Of a stretch of 22,413 nt of DNA, positions 19,125 to 22,413 are shown one piece after another; positions within the stretch are counted from its first letter, which is position 1; each line of letters opens with the position of its first letter. The notes under the pieces were generated by a model. It had not been told where the DNA came from. It ran no database searches and worked only from the letters and a program-made list of their open reading frames with translations. The stretch covers positions 1 through 22,413 of the forward strand of contig JBJXFK010000217.1 of NCBI GenBank assembly GCA_046155505.1, read 5' to 3'. This DNA comes from JBJXFK01 sp046155505 (GTDB lineage Bacteria > Planctomycetota > Phycisphaerae > UBA1845 > Fen-1342). The position numbers were made by a program, and so were the translations under genes.

Positions 19125-21743
19125 ATGATCCGCCGCTCTTTACGACGATGTGGCTCGATCGGCATTTTCGGAATCGTGATGCTGGCAACCCATGCCGCTC
19201 ACGCAGCCACCATTTTTGTTTCGACGACCGGATCGAACGCCAATGACGGTCTGTCGTGGGCGACATCGAAGCAAACGGTGCAAGCCGGGCTTCAGGCCGC
19301 CGTCGCTGGCGATCGGGTTTGGGTGGCGGCCGGCAGGTACGTCGAACGCATCACGCTCAAGGCCGGAGTCGGTCTCTATGGCGGGTTGGCTGGCAACGAA
19401 GACGCCGCGACGTTCGACCTCGCGGCGCGCGATTTCATCGCGAAGGTCACGGTGTTGGACGGAAATGAGCTTGGGAGCGTGGTCATCGCCCCGGGCGGGG
19501 CGACTGAGAGTTGTCGCATCGATGGATTCACGATCACGGGAGGCAGAGCGTTTCACGGAGGGGGAATCTACGTTTCAAGCTCATCACCAACCGTCGTGAA
19601 CAATCGAATCGTCGGCAATTTGAGTACAGGCGAAGGCGGCGGAATCCATGTTCGAGAATCATCACGACCGTTGATCGCTAACAACGTGATCTGCGGAAAT
19701 AGCTCGCAGTCATTCGGCGGCGGCGTCGCCGCATCGGGTCTGCCGACGAGCGGAACGCTCGCGCGGCTGATCAACAACACGATTCTCGGGAATCAAGCGG
19801 AATCGGGAAGCGCGAGCATCTATTCCGGACAGCTGCGAATGGTCAACAACTTGATAGCATACAACTCGTCTGGACTGTACCGATTCGGTGGTGGTGGAAG
19901 TGTCACGTACATTCGCAACAATTGCTTTTTTAGCAATGTCGGAGACATCCCAAGCAGCAGCGTGGTCGGGGTCAACGGGAATTTCTCGGCCGACCCCCGC
20001 ATCGCCGACCGCAATTATGGGCGCGTCCATTTGCAATCGGATTCCCCCTGCATCGACGCCGGCAGCACTGCGGACGTGACCGAACTGCGCGACTTTGAGG
20101 GACAGGTGCGCATCCAAGGAATTGCGGTCGATATCGGCGCTGATGAGTCGAACGGCGCGAATTGGCTTCCGGGTCCAAACATCGTCGTTCGAGTCAGCTT
20201 GACCGGAAGTGATGCCAACGATGGCTCCAATTGGGAGTCGCCGAAGCGGACGGTTCAGGTCGCGATTGACGCCGCAGCCGCAGTCGGCGGCGACGTCTGG
20301 ATTCAGGCCGGGACATATGCGGAGCGTGTCTTGCTGCGCGCTACGGCACATGTGTTCGGTTCATTCGCCGGAACTGAGTCCGCGACAAACCAGCGCGACT
20401 TGCAGCTAATCACTTCGACGCTCGATGGGCAGCGGCAGGGTTCGGTCGTCCGGGTGACCGCCGGATTCCAAGTCAGCGCGCTGGACGGGGTATCGATTCA
20501 ATGGGGCAGGGCGGCAACGGGCGGCGGACTGGACGCGCAATCGTCGTCTCCGCAGGTATTCAATTGCGACTTCCGTTTCAATACAGCGTCGAGCTCCGGC
20601 GGAGGAATGTACGTGCGGCGTGGAAACCTCGCGATCGTCAATTCGCGGTTTGTCGCCAATACGGCTGCCTTCAGTGGCGGGGGTTTTGCCGGCTACTGGT
20701 GTGAGCCGACGATTGACGGGTGCCAGTTTTCGCAGAATTCGGCACCGTCGGGCGGCGGGCTGTACATCAACGAGGGCCGATCGTTTGTCCGTAGCTCACT
20801 TATCTTGGGCAATTCGGCGACCGGTTCCGGCGGTGGCATCGCACTTGTCGGCGGTACGACGACAGTTAGTGAAAACGAAATTGTCGCGAACACGGCTCGC
20901 AATGGGGCGGGTGTTCACGCGGTGCAGCAGGTAACCACAGTCATCGAGCGAAACGTCGTTGCTCGAAACGTGGCCGCGGAAACGGGTGGCGGCATCGTCT
21001 CTGGGCCCTCGACGATGACCGGTAGCACGATCACGAGCAACCTCATCATTCAGAACGCCGCAGCGGTGCGAGGTGGGGGCGTGTCCACGTCGGGCTTAAC
21101 GGTTGCGGCGAACACGATCGTCGGCAATCGCGCCCCGCAAGGTGGAGCGATTTCCGCAGGGAGCGGCGGCATTGAAAGCACGCTCATCGCGTTCAACTCC
21201 TCGGGGATCTACGCAAGCGGCCTCTCGGGGCAGCCGGTCTTCAATGGAAACTGTGTGTTCGGCAACGCGCACTACAACGTTTCTGGATTCCCAGATCCCA
21301 CCGGCACGAGTTCGAACATTTCACTCGATCCGCAGTTCCGCGTCGCGCCGTCGCCCGGAACCGACGGAATCTGGGCGACCGATGACGACGACTTGGGCGA
21401 CCTGCGGCTGACGATCGCATCGCCGTGCATTGACGGCGGGAATCCGCAAGTGTTGCCACCGCCGGGAACCGAGTTTGATTTCGCAGGAGAGCCGCGAGTC
21501 GTAGACGGAAACGGCGACGGACAGCGGCGGATCGACATCGGCGCGTATGAACACGTCCCGACGATTGCCGGCGATTTTGACGGCGACTGCCTGGTCGGAC
21601 TGAGTGACCTCGCAACGCTGCTCACCAACTTCGGCCTGCCCGACGGCGTGCGCTACGAAGACGGCGATTTCGATCGTGACGGCGATGTCGATCTGGCCGA
21701 TCTCGCGGGCGTGCTTACCGCGTTCGGGTTGGTATGTAACTAA
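19125..21743 (+). CDS. Secreted duplicated beta-helix protein with dockerin-like C-terminus
   Basis: The 872-residue product has a signal peptide (1-27, ending THAAHA) and two homologous halves. Each half begins with a DUF1565-type motif: TIFVSTTGSNANDGLSWATS (from 29) and VVRVSLTGSDANDGSNWES (from about 351), followed by KQTVQAGLQAA / KRTVQVAIDAA and VWVAAGRYVERITL / VWIQAGTYAERVLL. Parallel beta-helix coils come next, marked by repeated GGGI-Y and NNxIxxN or NxIVGN elements. SPCIDAGS and SPCIDGGN, followed by DIGADE / DIGAYE, close each half, a common ending in Planctomycetota and Chloroflexi surface proteins. The tail (about 815-872) has two EF-hand-type loops (DFDGDCLVGLSD, DFDRDGDVDLAD), each followed by a LATLLTNFG-like helix. 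GGAG lies 6 bases before ATG. It is probably a surface polysaccharide-binding or adhesive protein; no catalytic residues are evident. Confidence 0.94.
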   Translation: MIRRSLRRCGSIGIFGIVMLATHAAHAATIFVSTTGSNANDGLSWATSKQTVQAGLQAAVAGDRVWVAAGRYVERITLKAGVGLYGGLAGNEDAATFDLAARDFIAKVTVLDGNELGSVVIAPGGATESCRIDGFTITGGRAFHGGGIYVSSSSPTVVNNRIVGNLSTGEGGGIHVRESSRPLIANNVICGNSSQSFGGGVAASGLPTSGTLARLINNTILGNQAESGSASIYSGQLRMVNNLIAYNSSGLYRFGGGGSVTYIRNNCFFSNVGDIPSSSVVGVNGNFSADPRIADRNYGRVHLQSDSPCIDAGSTADVTELRDFEGQVRIQGIAVDIGADESNGANWLPGPNIVVRVSLTGSDANDGSNWESPKRTVQVAIDAAAAVGGDVWIQAGTYAERVLLRATAHVFGSFAGTESATNQRDLQLITSTLDGQRQGSVVRVTAGFQVSALDGVSIQWGRAATGGGLDAQSSSPQVFNCDFRFNTASSSGGGMYVRRGNLAIVNSRFVANTAAFSGGGFAGYWCEPTIDGCQFSQNSAPSGGGLYINEGRSFVRSSLILGNSATGSGGGIALVGGTTTVSENEIVANTARNGAGVHAVQQVTTVIERNVVARNVAAETGGGIVSGPSTMTGSTITSNLIIQNAAAVRGGGVSTSGLTVAANTIVGNRAPQGGAISAGSGGIESTLIAFNSSGIYASGLSGQPVFNGNCVFGNAHYNVSGFPDPTGTSSNISLDPQFRVAPSPGTDGIWATDDDDLGDLRLTIASPCIDGGNPQVLPPPGTEFDFAGEPRVVDGNGDGQRRIDIGAYEHVPTIAGDFDGDCLVGLSDLATLLTNFGLPDGVRYEDGDFDRDGDVDLADLAGVLTAFGLVCN

Positions 21744-21781
21744 CGAGGTTCTTCGCACAAAATGCGCCGGCGAGACCTCAA

Positions 21782-22390
21782 ATGATGCTTCTCGGCCTGC
21801 CGCCGTCGTATGTGCTGATCCTCGCCTGCCTAGCAGTTCCGTCCCTGGTCGGCGTCGCACTCGCGTTCTGGGGACTCATCCCGCGACGAATCGCCGATGG
21901 GCCGCATTGCCGCGCGTGCGGCTACAACCTCAGCGGCAGCCCGTCGTCGCGCTGCAGCGAATGCGGCGGCGATCTGACGCGACGGCGAGCCGTGAAGCAG
22001 GGAAAGTTTCAGCGCCGGTGGGGGCGTGCGGCGACGGGGATCGTACTCGCGACTTTGTTTGCGCCGCCGGCGATGGTAGGGGGCTGGAGTGCCCGGTGCC
22101 ACGCCGACATCGGTACTCCGAGGTCGTCATGCTCTTCACCGACCCCCGATCCACCTCGTCCACATTCTCTTCGTTCTGCATTCTTCATTCATCATCCTGC
22201 ATTCCCGCTGCCGCTCAAACCCGCTCAAATCCGCCCACCACCGTTCACCTCTTGCACTCGCCCCGCGCGCCACTTGCCACACCGCGCCCCGCGCACCAAT
22301 ACTTCCCCCGAGTACTCACCGCGCGAGTCGACGCGCGCGGCGTCTGAAAGAGAGAGTGCAGATGCGCGCGTCGCGCATCCGCGAATTTGA
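21782..22390 (+). CDS. Zinc-ribbon membrane protein, C-terminal part probably not native
   Basis: The first 103 residues look like a typical planctomycete membrane protein: a hydrophobic helix (10-33), a zinc ribbon with Cys 43, 46, 58 and 61 (HCRACGYNLSG, RCSECGGDL), a basic stretch (RRRAVKQGKFQRRWGR) and a second helix (84-101) ending MVGGW. Family members normally go on into a longer extracytoplasmic domain. Here the frame instead continues into Pro/Ser/Arg-rich sequence (PTPDPPRPHS, RSAFFIHHPAFP) encoded by intergenic-type repeats, including the GAATGCAG repeat at 22173-22207. The gene therefore seems truncated or fused to repeat DNA, although a short native protein ending inside this frame cannot be ruled out. 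It starts 38 bases after the beta-helix stop; ATG 21785 is an alternative start. Function unknown. Confidence 0.6.
   Translation: MMLLGLPPSYVLILACLAVPSLVGVALAFWGLIPRRIADGPHCRACGYNLSGSPSSRCSECGGDLTRRRAVKQGKFQRRWGRAATGIVLATLFAPPAMVGGWSARCHADIGTPRSSCSSPTPDPPRPHSLRSAFFIHHPAFPLPLKPAQIRPPPFTSCTRPARHLPHRAPRTNTSPEYSPRESTRAASERESADARVAHPRI
22173..22207 (-). repeat. GAATGCAG-type repeat, inverted copy
   Basis: The tract GTTCTGCATTCTTCATTC followed by CTGCATTCCCGC is the near reverse complement of 11766-11797. Around it, 22100-22413 is pyrimidine-rich and shows no independent gene apart from the tail of the zinc-ribbon frame. Confidence 0.6.
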
Positions 22391-22413
22391 ACTTTTCACG
22401 TTTCACTTTGCAT

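Noticed and set aside
18790..21743. Cellulosome components, because of the dockerin-like repeats.
   Set aside because: No cohesin, scaffold or glycoside hydrolase is seen, and such tails are widespread in planctomycete exported proteins without cellulosomes.

Overview
The window is GC-rich bacterial DNA that reads as Planctomycetota, most likely a Phycisphaerae-type lineage. This is inferred from gene types: an ECF sigma factor overlapping a Ser/Thr kinase with C-terminal TPR-like repeats; secreted beta-helix and beta-propeller proteins ending in paired EF-hand (dockerin-like) repeats without any scaffold gene; a membrane protein with a CRACGYNL/CSECG zinc ribbon; and many palindromic and tandem intergenic repeats. 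There is no rRNA or other decisive marker, so the placement is inference.

Layout. 1-3895: two divergent glycosyltransferase-like genes (a CgeB-like one cut by the left edge, and a GT-B-like one), probably for surface polysaccharide or protein glycosylation. 3909-6515 (minus): a 26-residue membrane peptide, a long perfect palindrome, metG, and a lipoprotein overlapping the metG stop. 6662-7618: a DPM1/GtrB-type membrane glycosyltransferase. 7837-10271 (minus): a DUF1579 protein, an AHSA1/SRPBCC protein and an ArsR-family regulator, with repeat cassettes between them. 10610-11758: thiS and thiG, the thiazole branch of thiamine synthesis, split by another copy of the cassette. 12022-14896: ECF sigma factor plus membrane Ser/Thr kinase, overlapping by 26 bases. 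15086-16354: a beta-helix lipoprotein. 16464-16546 (minus): tRNA-Leu(CAG) with its promoter and a bidirectional terminator. 16790-17758: an RsuA/RluB-type pseudouridine synthase. 17901-21743: two exported proteins, a YWTD propeller and a duplicated beta-helix, both with dockerin-like tails. 21782-22390: a zinc-ribbon membrane protein whose frame runs into repeat DNA.

Most genes are ordinary in type. The striking content is between them. One composite repeat cassette occurs three times with its modules in the same order, always read in the direction of the gene it follows. A 63-bp palindrome with conserved arms and a variable loop occurs twice. A third inverted-repeat family surrounds the arsR/thiS and thiG/sigma-factor intergenic regions. 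The arsR promoter has a consensus -35 box and a palindrome in its spacer that looks like an autoregulatory operator. Two genes start exactly 7 bases after a -10-like hexamer, which suggests leaderless transcripts. No CRISPR array, prophage, transposase or defence island was seen.
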